A stretch of 64,000 nt of DNA from JAFDWI01 sp963764215 (GTDB lineage Bacteria > Actinomycetota > Acidimicrobiia > Acidimicrobiales > Iamiaceae), in NCBI GenBank assembly GCA_963764215.1, contig CAVXRS010000007.1, forward strand, positions 1 through 64,000, in the 5' to 3' direction. The first letter of the stretch is position 1, and each line of letters opens with the position of its first letter. The notes beneath the pieces are model-generated. The model did no database searches. It saw only the letters and a program-made list of their open reading frames with translations, and had not been told where the DNA came from. Below are positions 35,367 to 44,665 of this stretch, piece by piece. The position numbers and the translations under genes were made by a program.

Positions 35367-35758
35367 GTGGTCTCCTCGGTGATCAGCGGATACGCGCCGT
35401 TCTCGTCGTGGACCTCCTTGCCTGTGACCGGTGGGGTGAACACACAGATGACACGGAGGTCGGTTTCGGCGTCGACGCGATGGTGATCGTGTTCGTCCAA
35501 CACGTACAGCGTGCCCGGAGCGAGGCGGTGCACTTCCCCGGTACCCAGGTCATGGAGGGTTCCGGTTCCCTCGATGCAGTACACCGACTCGATGTGGTTG
35601 ACGTACTCCATCTCGGTGGAGGTGCCCGCGTACAGGACGGTGTCGTGTAGCGAGTAGCCGCGGCCCTCGGCCGCGAGCAGCAACCGGCGGGATGTCCAGG
35701 TCGCCGCCTGGACATCCCGGTCGGTGCCGATCAGATCGTCGAGGTTCTTCACGAGCAC
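35363..35758 (-). CDS. ectC: L-ectoine synthase
   Basis: A 131-aa cupin. GTG 35758 gives VLVKNLDDLIGTDRDVQAAT, the usual EctC opening. HDTVLYAGTSTEMEYVNHIE, YCIEGTGTLHDLGTGEVH and LAPGTLYVLDEHDHH contain the conserved Glu, Tyr and His metal/active-site residues. It cyclises N-gamma-acetyl-diaminobutyrate to ectoine. It is 34 bp downstream of ectB and overlaps ectD by ATGA. Confidence 0.95.
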   Translation of the reverse strand: MLVKNLDDLIGTDRDVQAATWTSRRLLLAAEGRGYSLHDTVLYAGTSTEMEYVNHIESVYCIEGTGTLHDLGTGEVHRLAPGTLYVLDEHDHHRVDAETDLRVICVFTPPVTGKEVHDENGAYPLITEETT

Positions 35759-35792
35759 GGTTGTTGCTCCTGTTCTCGTTCGGGGTTGATGG

Positions 35793-37046
35793 TCAGGTCG
35801 TGACCCGGGTGACGGCATCGGCGAGGCGATCGAGCCCGTCGGTGAGATCGTCTTCTTCGATCGTGAGCGCCGGCAACAGCTTGACGACGTTGCTGTCGGG
35901 CCCGGAGGTCTCGACCAGCAGGCCGTTGGAGAACGCCTGCCGGCAGATCTTGGCGGCCAGGTCACCCGACTGGACGTCCAGGCCCCAGATGGCGCCACGT
36001 CCCCGGACGTCGGTTTCCACGTTGCCGAGCTCGGCGGCGATCTTCTCGAGCCCCGCTTGCATCGTCTTGGCGTGCCGGGCGGTGGTATCGGGCAGGGCGC
36101 GATCGGTCCAGAGCTCGAGTGCCGCGGCGCCGGTGACGAATGCCGGGTTGTTGCCCCGGAACGTGCCGTTGTGCTCGCCCGGTGCCCACACGTCGTGTTC
36201 GGGTTTGATCAGGGTCAGCGCCATCGGGAGGCCCGAGCCGGAGATCGACTTCGAAATGCAGATCACGTCCGGGTCGATCCCGTATTCGGTGAAGCTGAAG
36301 AACTCGCCGGTCCGACCACAGCCCATCTGGACGTCGTCGATGACCAACAGGATGCCGTGACGTCGGCACAACTCCTCGAGCGCGCGCAGCCACTCGGCCC
36401 GGGCGACGTTGACGCCGCCTTCACCCTGGACGGTTTCGACGATGACTGCTGCAGGGTCCTCGAGGCCACTGCCCGAATCGGTGAGCAGGCGTTCGAACCA
36501 CATGAAGTCGGGCGTGGAACCGTCGAGGTAGTTGTCGAAGGGCATCGGCACGGTGTGGACCAGCGGCACCCCCGCGCCACCCCGCTTCATCGAGTTGCCC
36601 GTCACCGACAGCGATCCCAGGGTCATGCCGTGGAAGGCGTTCGTGAAGCTCACGATCGTCTCCCGCTCGGTGACCTTGCGGGCGATCTTGAGTGCGGATT
36701 CGACCGAGTTCGTGCCGGTCGGTCCGGGGAACTGGACCTTGTGGTCCAAACCGTTCGGAGCGAGGATGACGTCGTGGAACCGACGGAGGAACTCCTCCTT
36801 GGCCACGGTGTACATGTCGAGGCTGTGGATGATCCGGTCCTCGGCGATGTAGTCGTTCAACGCCGTCTTCACGAGCGGGTGATTGTGGCCGTAGTTGAGG
36901 GCTCCGGCCCCGGCGAAGAAGTCCAGATATTCGTTCCCGTCGGTGTCCCACAGGCGGGAGCCCTTGGCACGGTCGAACACGACCGGCCACGAACGACAGT
37001 AACTACGGACTTCCGATTCGTATGCAGCGAAGATTTCCTGTCCCAT
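35793..37046 (-). CDS. ectB: Diaminobutyrate-2-oxoglutarate transaminase
   Basis: A 417-aa class III PLP aminotransferase. GAGALNYGHNHPLVKTALND is the EctB-specific start; GPTGTNSVESALKIARKVTE and FHGMTLGSLSVTGNSMKR follow, and CISKSISGSGLPMALTLI carries the PLP Lys266. It makes L-2,4-diaminobutyrate from aspartate semialdehyde. The ectA-ectB gap is unusually long (275 bp). Confidence 0.95.
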   Translation of the reverse strand: MGQEIFAAYESEVRSYCRSWPVVFDRAKGSRLWDTDGNEYLDFFAGAGALNYGHNHPLVKTALNDYIAEDRIIHSLDMYTVAKEEFLRRFHDVILAPNGLDHKVQFPGPTGTNSVESALKIARKVTERETIVSFTNAFHGMTLGSLSVTGNSMKRGGAGVPLVHTVPMPFDNYLDGSTPDFMWFERLLTDSGSGLEDPAAVIVETVQGEGGVNVARAEWLRALEELCRRHGILLVIDDVQMGCGRTGEFFSFTEYGIDPDVICISKSISGSGLPMALTLIKPEHDVWAPGEHNGTFRGNNPAFVTGAAALELWTDRALPDTTARHAKTMQAGLEKIAAELGNVETDVRGRGAIWGLDVQSGDLAAKICRQAFSNGLLVETSGPDSNVVKLLPALTIEEDDLTDGLDRLADAVTRVTT

Positions 37047-37321
37047 GTCCAGTGTCCTCCTGGAGCGCGTTCGACGACTTCGTCAGGGGGCGGAACGGAG
37101 CAACTCGTCGCGGCTGCGACGGGAGTTGTGGAAGGCGCCGGGAGTAGGGCGCGACATCGGGATCACGGCCCAGGGGCCGATCGACTGTGATCCTCGATGT
37201 TCCACTGCTCCGTACTTACCACCCCGCTCGGGCAACCGCCCCGATGACGGCCACACGTTGCGACCGCATCATCCTACCAACTTCGCTCGCGGATTGTTGT
37301 TTCTCGCCGGCCCATGCGAGT

Positions 37322-37855
37322 TCAGTCGTGATCTGGGGCGGGGATCGGACCGATCCGATGCAGGAATTCCGCGGCATGGGAACCGTCCGCCTCCAACGGG
37401 AAGACCGTGGCCGGAAACAGCTCGGAGCGGACCAGTGGGGCACCGTGGCGCTCGGCGAATGCGTCGAAGAGGCGACGGCTGGCCAGGTTGTCGTCGGTGA
37501 TCGTGGTCTCCAGGTACCGAACCTCGTCATCCTCACGCTGGAGGGCCGCGACCACCCAGTCGATCATCGTCCCGGCGATGCCCTGGCCTCGTGCGGTTGC
37601 GTCGACCGCCACCTGCCAGAGCAGATAGGTTCCCGGATCGTCCGGCCGGAGGTAGCCGGTCACGAATCCGACCACTTTTCCGGCGGATTCCGTGACCACC
37701 GAGGCGGTCGCGAAGTCCCGGCACCACAGCAGGTACGCGTACGGCGAGTTCACGTCGAGCACTTGGCTGTCCCGGGCGATTCGCCACATCCGGGCGCCGT
37801 CGGCGATCGCAGGATGTCGCAGGTTCTTGTCGTGCGACGGGGAGGAGGGGGTCAT
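37322..37855 (-). CDS. ectA: L-2,4-diaminobutyrate acetyltransferase
   Basis: A 177-aa GNAT acetyltransferase. LDVNSPYAYLLWCRDFATAS is the EctA signature; VGFVTGYLRPDDPGTYLLWQ and VAVDATARGQGIAGTMIDWV include the acetyl-CoA loop (Q/R-x-x-G-x-G/A), and YLETTITDDNLASRRLFDAF binds substrate. ATG 37855 follows a strong GGAGGAGG. First gene of the ectABCD operon; no ectR or dedicated ask gene is adjacent. Confidence 0.94.
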   Translation of the reverse strand: MTPSSPSHDKNLRHPAIADGARMWRIARDSQVLDVNSPYAYLLWCRDFATASVVTESAGKVVGFVTGYLRPDDPGTYLLWQVAVDATARGQGIAGTMIDWVVAALQREDDEVRYLETTITDDNLASRRLFDAFAERHGAPLVRSELFPATVFPLEADGSHAAEFLHRIGPIPAPDHD

Positions 37856-37943
37856 GGTACGTCCTGGTGTTCTGGTCGGTCCGGTCGGTTTCCGGGCGTC
37901 GGGAGTCGCCCGGCAGGTGCACATCGCATCCAGGATCCCTACC

Positions 37944-38381
37944 ATGCATTCCATGCGCATCGAAGCCACCACCGAAGCCCGCGAGGTGATCGAGCGGGCC
38001 AAACAGTCCCGCCGTGGCACGCTCACGCTGACGATCGGCACCGGCTGCTGCGAATCGACGGCACCGTTTCTCTACGAGGATTTCTGGCCCGGACCCGACC
38101 AGGAGGAAATCGGCGAGATCGTCGGCGTCCGCGTGTACGCGCCCGAGTATCTGCGACGGCTCTATCCCGAGAGCCAGACGGTCACCCTCGACGTGGTCCA
38201 CGAGCTGGTCGAGTCGCTGTCGATAGAGACCGAGTTCGGGTGCCGACTTGCACTCCGGGGTGCCCAGGGCGATTCGACGGTCGAGCCGGAATCGTGCACG
38301 CCGATCGTGGCAGCCTCTGCGACCCCTCGCACGGTGGTCGGCACGATGCCCGAGGCGTTGCGTGCCGCCCGCATCCGCTGA
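37944..38381 (+). CDS. DUF779 protein with C-terminal extension
   Basis: A 145-aa protein. TLTLTIGTGCCESTAPFLYE followed by GEIVGVRVYAPEYLRRLYPE and QTVTLDVVHE matches the DUF779 core, including the G-x-C-C pair. The domain is usually found as a neighbour of aldehyde dehydrogenases; here it precedes an ABC transporter with which it overlaps by 20 bp. The last 35 residues (PESCTPIVAASATPRTVVGT) are an extension beyond the family. ATG 37953 is an alternative start. Divergent from ectA. Function unknown. Confidence 0.7.
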   Translation: MHSMRIEATTEAREVIERAKQSRRGTLTLTIGTGCCESTAPFLYEDFWPGPDQEEIGEIVGVRVYAPEYLRRLYPESQTVTLDVVHELVESLSIETEFGCRLALRGAQGDSTVEPESCTPIVAASATPRTVVGTMPEALRAARIR

Positions 38382-39123
38382 GCAGCTCTCCGAGGCCGTA
38401 GACCCGGCCGTCCCGCTGCTGATCGCCTCCGGCGTCCGCAAGACCTACCGGAGTCCGGCCGGCAGCGTCGAGGTCCTCCGGGGTATCGATCTGGAGGTCC
38501 GCGCCGGTGAGCTGGTCATGGTCATGGGTCCGTCGGGGAACGGCAAGACCACCCTGTTGAACTGCCTGAGCGGGCTCGATTCGGTGGATGCGGGAACCGT
38601 CTTCGTCGACGGGGTCGACATCCACCGGTTGAGCGACCGACGACGCACCGATCTGCGCGCCCGGCGGATGGGGTTCGTCTTCCAGAGCTTCAATCTGATC
38701 CCGGTGTTCACGGCGGTCGAGAACATCGAGTTGCCGCTGTTGTGTGTCGGCACCGCACCGCGGGAGGCCCGGCGGCGGGCCGAGGCGCAACTCGGTCGGC
38801 TCGGTATGGCCGACAAGGGTGCACGACGGCCGCTGGAGCTGTCCGGCGGGGAACAACAGCGGGTGGCGATCGCCCGGGCACTGGTGACCGACCCGCACAT
38901 CATCTGGGCCGACGAACCGACCGGGAGCCTCGACACCCACACCGCTGCCGAGGTGCTCTCTTTGTTGCACGAGGTGCACGACGCGGGCCAGACGCTCGTC
39001 GTGGTCACCCACGATCACGCGATCGGCGCGTCTGGTGAGCGCCTCCTGCAGGTGATAGACGGGAAGATCACCTTCGACGGTCCGCCCGCCGATGCGCCAC
39101 CTGAACCGACTTTCGAGGTCTGA
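38362..39123 (+). CDS. MacB/LolD-type ABC transporter ATPase
   Basis: A 253-aa ABC ATPase. Walker A is MGPSGNGKTTLLNCLSGLD; the Q-loop is FVFQSFNLIPVF; the signature is LSGGEQQRVAIARAL; Walker B IIWADEPTGSLDTHTA; and the H-loop VVVTHDH. The TGSLD wording is typical of LolD/MacB/FtsE exporters that work with FtsX-fold permeases. GTG 38362 inside the DUF779 gene is the first in-frame start after the preceding stop region; it gives a 15-residue lead before the first strand. TGATG links it to the permease. Confidence 0.92.
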   Translation: MPPASAEQLSEAVDPAVPLLIASGVRKTYRSPAGSVEVLRGIDLEVRAGELVMVMGPSGNGKTTLLNCLSGLDSVDAGTVFVDGVDIHRLSDRRRTDLRARRMGFVFQSFNLIPVFTAVENIELPLLCVGTAPREARRRAEAQLGRLGMADKGARRPLELSGGEQQRVAIARALVTDPHIIWADEPTGSLDTHTAAEVLSLLHEVHDAGQTLVVVTHDHAIGASGERLLQVIDGKITFDGPPADAPPEPTFEV

Positions 39124-41999
39124 TGCTGCACGTCGTCGCCGGCGTCGGCGCGTTCGTCCTGGCGCTGATGTTGGCGGTCGCGCTCGGCGATCTGATCCGC
39201 CGCCCGGCGTTCCGCCGTTTGGCGTTGCGCAACCTGTTGCGGCGGCGGACCGAGACGATCCTGGTCGTGCTCGGTTCGTCGTTGGGTACGGCGATCATCG
39301 CGTCGGCCTTCGTGGTCGGCGCCACGTTTCACGCCTCGGTGCGTGACGGCGCGCGAACCAAGCTCGGCCCGATCGACGAGCAGGTGGCCCTCCCCCGGGT
39401 GTCGGATGTTCCTGCCGTGGTCGAGCGGTTGCGCAACCCGCCGATCACCGGCACCGACGGGGTACTCGGTTCGGTCCGTGCCGCCGCGGCGCTGACCGCC
39501 ACCGTCAGTGGTCGTCAGGTCGTCGAACCGTCGGCGACGGTCGGCGAGTACGACCTCTCGCAGGCGAGGCGGTTCGGCGGACACCCTGAGGACACCGGAT
39601 TGGCAGCTGCGCCCCGGACTCTCGGCCCGTCCGACGTGCTGATCAACCGGTGGCTGGCCGACCAACTCGGCGTCGCGGCCGGCGATCGGGTCACCCTGCA
39701 CGCATTCGGGACCGAACGGACCTTCCGGATCGCCCAGGTGCTCGAGCCGGTCGGACTCGCGGGGGCGACTGACGTGATCGTCCGACCCGGGACCCTCGAG
39801 GCGATGACGGTGGGATCCTCGGCGCAAGGTGCGACGCCGCCACGGGGTGAAGTGCTGGTCTCCAACGTGGGCCGCGTGCTCGACAGCGCCTCGTCGAGCG
39901 ATGCCGTGACGGCCGCCATCACCCGCCGCCTGCCGCGCCGGTTCGGTGCCGAGGTGACCGAGGCGAAGTCGGACCTCCTCGCCGAAGCCGACGCGCAGGG
40001 CCAATCGGCGGGACAGCTGTTCACAGGGATCGGAACGTTCAGCGTGCTCGCCGGGGTGTTGTTGTTGGTGAACCTGTTCGTGATGCTGGCCGAGGAGCGC
40101 AAGCGCGAGCTCGGCCTGGCGCGCGCCACCGGGCTGCGACGATGGCATCTGGTGCGAGTCTTCACGCTCGAAGGCGCCTGCTACGGGGTCGCCGCGGCAT
40201 TCGTCGGAACGCTCGTCGGGACCGGACTCGCCTGGCTGGTGGCCCGCTCCGCGGCGGGGCTCGTGGGTGGCGACGATCGGACGTTCCACCTGCACTTCGT
40301 GGAGCCGATCGGGGTGCTGGTGACTGCGGGTTTGATCGGGCTGGGGCTGTCGATGGCCACGGTGTGGATCACCAGCCTGCGGATCGCCAATCTGAACATC
40401 GTGCGTGCGCTGCGGGATCTTCCCGATCTCGTTCACCGCCGTCACCGCCTCCGATCGTCCGGGCCGGCGGCGATGGGCGTGGGCCTGGGGATCGCGTTGA
40501 CCCTGTGGGGGGTGGTGTCGATCGTGCCTCTGGCCGCGGTGCTGGGTCCGCCGATCGGACTGTTCGCCGCGGTAGCGCTGCTGCGTCCCCACCTCGGACG
40601 GCGCGTAGCGACCGCCGTGGCTTCGATCGGCACGTTGGTCTGGTGCATCGGGGTGTTCACGTTTCTGGGACGGATCACCGACCACTCGGGTGTGCCGGTC
40701 TTCGTCATCCAGGGGCTGGTCATGGTGGCCGCGGCGGTGGCGCTGAGCACCGCGCTCGACCGGGTCTGGGCGATCGCCGTGGCCGCCCTGGGCCGCACCG
40801 GGCGGGGCCTGGCCGGACGCCTCGGGCTGGCCTATCCGTTGGAGAAGGTGTTCCGCACCGGCCTGCTGGTGGGGATGTACGCGTTGATCGTGTTCACGCT
40901 GGTGTTCCTCGCGGTGTACGGGAAGATTTCGTCGTCCCAGATCGGCTCGATCAGCCATCGGGTGGCCGCCGGAGCCGACCTCCTGGTGGACTCCAACCCC
41001 ACCGATCCGGTTCCACAGGCACGGCTCGTCACCAACCCCGGCGTCGCCCGGGTGGCCCGACTCTGGCAGGCCGCGCCGCTGTTCACCACTCCTGAGGCGA
41101 CCAAGTCCGAGCGCTGGCCGGTGACGGGTTTCGAATCGTCGTTGTTAGCTCTGGGTGTGCCCCACCTCGTCGCACGCTCTTCGGCCTACCGTTCGGATCG
41201 TGCCGCCTTCCGGGCGATGCTCCGAGATCCCCGTCTCATCGTGGTCGACCAGCACTTCCTCCACGATGCGGGACTCTCGACCGGTGGTGGCGGCGCAGCC
41301 GTGGTGGGATCCACGATCCGCGCCCATGATCCCGATTCCGGCAAGAGTGCGACGTACCGGGTGATCGGGCTCACGAGCGACGACGTCACCCACGCGGGGG
41401 CATGGGTGGCGGCCGGAGCGCTCCGGTCGCTTGCCACGGTGTCGGCCGTCCCTTCACGGTTCCGGGTGCAGGTCACGCCGGGGGCGAATCCCGATCAGGT
41501 TGCAGTCGGGCTCGAATCCGAGTTCCTCGCGAACGGCGTCACGGCGACCACGTTCCGGGCGAAGGTCGCAAGCGCGATGAGCGTGCGACTGGGATTCTTC
41601 GCGCTGATGCAGCGGTATCTCGGGATCGGTCTGGTGGTCGGCATCTTCGGGCTGGCCGTGGTGATGGTGCGTGCGTCGCGCTCACGACGCCGACAGATCG
41701 GCATGTTGCGGACGATCGGATTCTCGGCGGACACCGTCCGCCACGCGTTCCTGATCGAAGCGGCCTTCATCGCCTTCCAGGGAATAGCCACCGGGGTCGG
41801 CCTGGGCCTGCTGGTCTCCTATCAGATGCTCTCGAAGGCGGCGGCTCTGGGGGGCGAGCCGCTGCCCTATTCGGTGCCCTGGTCGACCATCGGCGCCTTG
41901 GCGGCGATCCCGTTCGCGGCCTCGCTGGCCGTGGCGATGATCCCGGCGTCCCAGGCGTCGTCGGTGAACCCTGCCCGGGTGTTGCGGATGGCCGAGTGA
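39123..41999 (+). CDS. FtsX-fold ABC exporter permease
   Basis: A 958-aa permease. It starts with one TM, a region of RRLALRNLLRRRTETILVVL (MacB-type entry), a large extracytoplasmic domain (residues 60-300), then an FtsX domain with LVNLFVMLAEERKRELGLAR and ATGLRRWHLVRVFTLEGACY. Further TM segments, a second extracytoplasmic domain and a second FtsX domain follow (RRRQIGMLRTIGFSADTVRH), the typical duplicated architecture of actinobacterial exporters of lipids or peptides. Start overlaps the ATPase stop. Cargo unknown. Confidence 0.9.
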   Translation: MLHVVAGVGAFVLALMLAVALGDLIRRPAFRRLALRNLLRRRTETILVVLGSSLGTAIIASAFVVGATFHASVRDGARTKLGPIDEQVALPRVSDVPAVVERLRNPPITGTDGVLGSVRAAAALTATVSGRQVVEPSATVGEYDLSQARRFGGHPEDTGLAAAPRTLGPSDVLINRWLADQLGVAAGDRVTLHAFGTERTFRIAQVLEPVGLAGATDVIVRPGTLEAMTVGSSAQGATPPRGEVLVSNVGRVLDSASSSDAVTAAITRRLPRRFGAEVTEAKSDLLAEADAQGQSAGQLFTGIGTFSVLAGVLLLVNLFVMLAEERKRELGLARATGLRRWHLVRVFTLEGACYGVAAAFVGTLVGTGLAWLVARSAAGLVGGDDRTFHLHFVEPIGVLVTAGLIGLGLSMATVWITSLRIANLNIVRALRDLPDLVHRRHRLRSSGPAAMGVGLGIALTLWGVVSIVPLAAVLGPPIGLFAAVALLRPHLGRRVATAVASIGTLVWCIGVFTFLGRITDHSGVPVFVIQGLVMVAAAVALSTALDRVWAIAVAALGRTGRGLAGRLGLAYPLEKVFRTGLLVGMYALIVFTLVFLAVYGKISSSQIGSISHRVAAGADLLVDSNPTDPVPQARLVTNPGVARVARLWQAAPLFTTPEATKSERWPVTGFESSLLALGVPHLVARSSAYRSDRAAFRAMLRDPRLIVVDQHFLHDAGLSTGGGGAAVVGSTIRAHDPDSGKSATYRVIGLTSDDVTHAGAWVAAGALRSLATVSAVPSRFRVQVTPGANPDQVAVGLESEFLANGVTATTFRAKVASAMSVRLGFFALMQRYLGIGLVVGIFGLAVVMVRASRSRRRQIGMLRTIGFSADTVRHAFLIEAAFIAFQGIATGVGLGLLVSYQMLSKAAALGGEPLPYSVPWSTIGALAAIPFAASLAVAMIPASQASSVNPARVLRMAE

Positions 42000-42000
42000 C

Positions 42001-43188
42001 TCAGCCTGTCGGTGCCCGCTCGGCCTTGGCGCGCAGCAGATCGCCGATGGCCTTGCGTGCCGTGCAGGTGGCCATCTCCAGCGGCGGGATGGCATCGGTG
42101 TGGATCACCTCCGCCAGACGACGGAACGCCGTCGCGGTCTCCGAGTCGCCGAGCACGGCCGGATTGCCCGAGTCTCCGCCGGAGACCACCTCGGGCGCCA
42201 ACGGGATCCGCCCGAGCAGGGGGACTCCCGCCTCGGCAGCCAGGTCGTCGCCACCACCGGAGCCGAACAGCTCGTAGCGTTCGCCGTGGTCACACACGAA
42301 GGCGGACATGTTCTCGACGACGCCGGCGACGCGCAGGTAGTTCTTGCGGGCCATCGACACCACCCGGCTGGCGACCTTCTGGGCGGCGAGCGCCGGGGTG
42401 GTGACCACGATCACCTCGGCACGGGGGATGAGCTTGGCGATGCTCATCTGCACGTCACCGGTACCCGGTGGCATGTCGACGAGCAGATAGTCGAGATCGT
42501 CGCCCCAGTCGACGTCCTGGAGGAAGTGCTGAACCCCGCGGGACAGCATCAGGCCCCGCCACATGAGCGCGGAGGACTCGTCCTCGACGAGCAGCCCCAT
42601 GGAGACGACCCGGAGTTCACCGGGTGGGATCGACCGGCTGTTGGGAACCATGACGTTGTGGCCGTCGTTGGTCGCGCCTTCGAGTCGGCCGGACACGCCG
42701 AGCATCCGTGGCACCGAGAACCCCCAGATGTCGGCATCGAGCACACCGACCTTGCAGCCCCGCTGGGCCAGCGCGACGGCGAGATTGACCGTGACCGAGG
42801 ACTTGCCCACGCCGCCCTTGCCGGAGGCGACCAGCACCACCTGGGTGGTCGCCGCCAACGAAGACTGCTCGGTGCGCTGGGACATGTTGTACCGGGCACG
42901 TTCCATGGCCACCGTACGTTCGTCCGGGCTCATCTCGCTCCAGGTGATGTGCGTGTCCGACACGCCGGGGAGTGAATCGATCCGGTGGTGGATGTCCCGT
43001 TTGATCTGACCTCGCAGCGGACAGCCGGCGGTGGTGAGCACGATGGTGATGTCGACCACGCCGGCTTCGTCGACCGTGACATCGCGCACCATGCCCAGTT
43101 CGACGATGTTCGAGCCGAGCTCGGGGTCCATGACCGCAGCGAGCGAGGCTCGGATGTCGTCTGGTGAAGGGGCCGGTCGCTGGTCCAT
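42001..43188 (-). CDS. mrp: Mrp/NBP35-family Fe-S carrier ATPase
   Basis: A 395-aa protein. The N-terminal MIP18/DUF59 domain (DPELGSNIVELGMVRDVTVD, TTAGCPLRGQIKRDI) precedes the ParA-like ATPase: VVLVASGKGGVGKSSVTVNL, GVLDADIWGFSVPRMLG and LLVDMPPGTGDVQMSIAKLI. The usual C-P-x-C cluster site is reduced to one Cys (MSAFVCDHGERYELFGSG). It is convergent with the ABC permease (1 bp) and divergent from the A-type Fe-S carrier gene, consistent with a shared role in Fe-S cluster assembly. Confidence 0.92.
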   Translation of the reverse strand: MDQRPAPSPDDIRASLAAVMDPELGSNIVELGMVRDVTVDEAGVVDITIVLTTAGCPLRGQIKRDIHHRIDSLPGVSDTHITWSEMSPDERTVAMERARYNMSQRTEQSSLAATTQVVLVASGKGGVGKSSVTVNLAVALAQRGCKVGVLDADIWGFSVPRMLGVSGRLEGATNDGHNVMVPNSRSIPPGELRVVSMGLLVEDESSALMWRGLMLSRGVQHFLQDVDWGDDLDYLLVDMPPGTGDVQMSIAKLIPRAEVIVVTTPALAAQKVASRVVSMARKNYLRVAGVVENMSAFVCDHGERYELFGSGGGDDLAAEAGVPLLGRIPLAPEVVSGGDSGNPAVLGDSETATAFRRLAEVIHTDAIPPLEMATCTARKAIGDLLRAKAERAPTG

Positions 43189-43318
43189 GGTGGGCAGCGT
43201 ATCGGTCGGGTCCGGGCCGCCGACCCGAAGGCGAAGATGTCACCGGACATGGTCCGCCGGATGTTCGGCGCGGTACAATGGCGACGTTGCTTTGCCATCA
43301 TGCCAGGAGGAACCGACC

Positions 43319-43639
43319 GTGATCACCCTTACCGACAATGCCAGCAGCAAGGTCAAAGAGCTGATCACCGCTGAAGGAGACGAGAGCCTCGCGCTCCGCG
43401 TGGCGGTGAAGCCGGGTGGGTGCTCGGGCTACAGCTACGAGATGTACTTCGACGACCAGATCGACGGTGCCGACGTCACCGCCGATTTCAGTGGCGTCAA
43501 GGTCGTCGTCGATTCGGCCAGTGCGCCGATGCTCGACGGGGCGACGCTCGACTACTCCGAGGGACTCCAGGGTGCGGGGTTCGCGATCGACAACCCGAAT
43601 GCGACCAGTACCTGCGGTTGCGGCAACTCCTTCAGCTGA
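43319..43639 (+). CDS. erpA: A-type iron-sulfur carrier (IscA/ErpA-like)
   Basis: A 106-aa HesB-fold protein with the three cluster cysteines: Cys35 in KPGGCSGYSYEMY, and Cys99 and Cys101 in the C-terminal TSTCGCGNSFS. GTG 43319 is preceded by a perfect AGGAGG. A TACAAT hexamer at 43274-43279 fits a -10 element 40 bases upstream. It accepts or delivers Fe-S clusters to target proteins. Its stop overlaps the convergent lipoprotein gene by eight bases. Confidence 0.92.
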   Translation: MITLTDNASSKVKELITAEGDESLALRVAVKPGGCSGYSYEMYFDDQIDGADVTADFSGVKVVVDSASAPMLDGATLDYSEGLQGAGFAIDNPNATSTCGCGNSFS

Positions 43640-44555
43640 TCTGACGAACCCTCGCACGAGCCGCGTCGTCCAGGGATCGGGACAGCTCGTCGGCGTCGAA
43701 CACGCTGTCCAGACGATGGCCGATCACGCCGTCGCGTCCGGAGACGAACAACACCGGCTCGCTGGTCAGGTGCAGCTGCTGGACGGCGTCGGTGAGGGTC
43801 GCGCCGGCGCCCTTCTCCGCCGCTTCGGTGGCCGACTGGTACACCTCCTGATGGATGAAGGTGACCTGGTCGGGGTAGTGCTTCACGGTCGACACGAGGA
43901 CGTCGAGCACCGGCCCACAGATTCCGGTCTGGCAGAACTTGGGGGTCGCCACCAGATACGCCACCGGCTTGTTCCGCCCCAGTGCGGTGTCGAGACTGAC
44001 CGAATGGAACGGGCACGGTGGATCCTGGGTGCAGATCGGATCCACCCCCAGAGGATCGGTGGTCGTCGGGGTCTTCATGGCCGGCAGCGTCTGGGTCGGC
44101 CCGGGCACATCGGACGAGCCCTTGGCCCCGACGGTGAACGTGGCCGAGACATCCTCGCCGTCGACCTTCGTGGCCACGGTGTACTGGCCGGCGCGGCCGG
44201 GCGTGAAGTCGATCGGGTAGTACGCCCAGGGAAGATCCCGGCGGTGGCCGCGGACGTCGACGGTGCGCGGTTCGTGGTCCCCGGTGATCCGCATCGTCAG
44301 GTCGGCCGGTCCCTTCGAGCTGAGACCGCCGCCGGAATCGGCGATGCCGAACGCAATGCGCTGGGGGACCTGGGCGGTGATGTAATCGGTGGCGGGGAAG
44401 AACGCGAGCAACGAAGACCCCGGGCTCTGCCCGCTGGTCGAGGAAGCGGTTCCCGACGACGTCGACGAGCAGGCGGCCAGCGCGAGCGAACTGAAACCAC
44501 CGATGAGAACGGAGCGACGGGTCAGCGCGATCGGAGATCGGGGCGGTTCAGGCAT
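43632..44555 (-). CDS. Tat-exported lipoprotein with thioredoxin-like domain
   Basis: A 307-aa protein. The leader LTRRSVLIGGFSSLALAAC combines a twin-arginine motif with a lipobox (Cys29). A beta-sandwich-like region (VPQRIAFGIADSGG, GRAGQYTVATKVDGEDVSAT) is followed by a thioredoxin-like part with VAYLVATPKFCQTGICGPVL, a Cys-x5-Cys near a redox-loop position, and VTFIHQEVYQSATEAAEKGA. It may be an envelope thiol or copper/heme-handling protein; I cannot name the substrate. Confidence 0.7.
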   Translation of the reverse strand: MPEPPRSPIALTRRSVLIGGFSSLALAACSSTSSGTASSTSGQSPGSSLLAFFPATDYITAQVPQRIAFGIADSGGGLSSKGPADLTMRITGDHEPRTVDVRGHRRDLPWAYYPIDFTPGRAGQYTVATKVDGEDVSATFTVGAKGSSDVPGPTQTLPAMKTPTTTDPLGVDPICTQDPPCPFHSVSLDTALGRNKPVAYLVATPKFCQTGICGPVLDVLVSTVKHYPDQVTFIHQEVYQSATEAAEKGAGATLTDAVQQLHLTSEPVLFVSGRDGVIGHRLDSVFDADELSRSLDDAARARVRQIS

Positions 44556-44665
44556 CTCCTGCGACGCTATCGGTCGGTCGGGCCGACGGGAACTCCCGAC
44601 ACGGCCGGTGCCAGGGCGACTACCGTCGTGCCGTTCGCCACTCGAACGAGAGCGAGGTCCTCTCT

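Noticed and set aside
39015..40958. 647-residue minus-strand open frame inside the permease gene
   Set aside because: Gln/Arg/His-rich shadow with no hydrophobic core; the permease is well supported.
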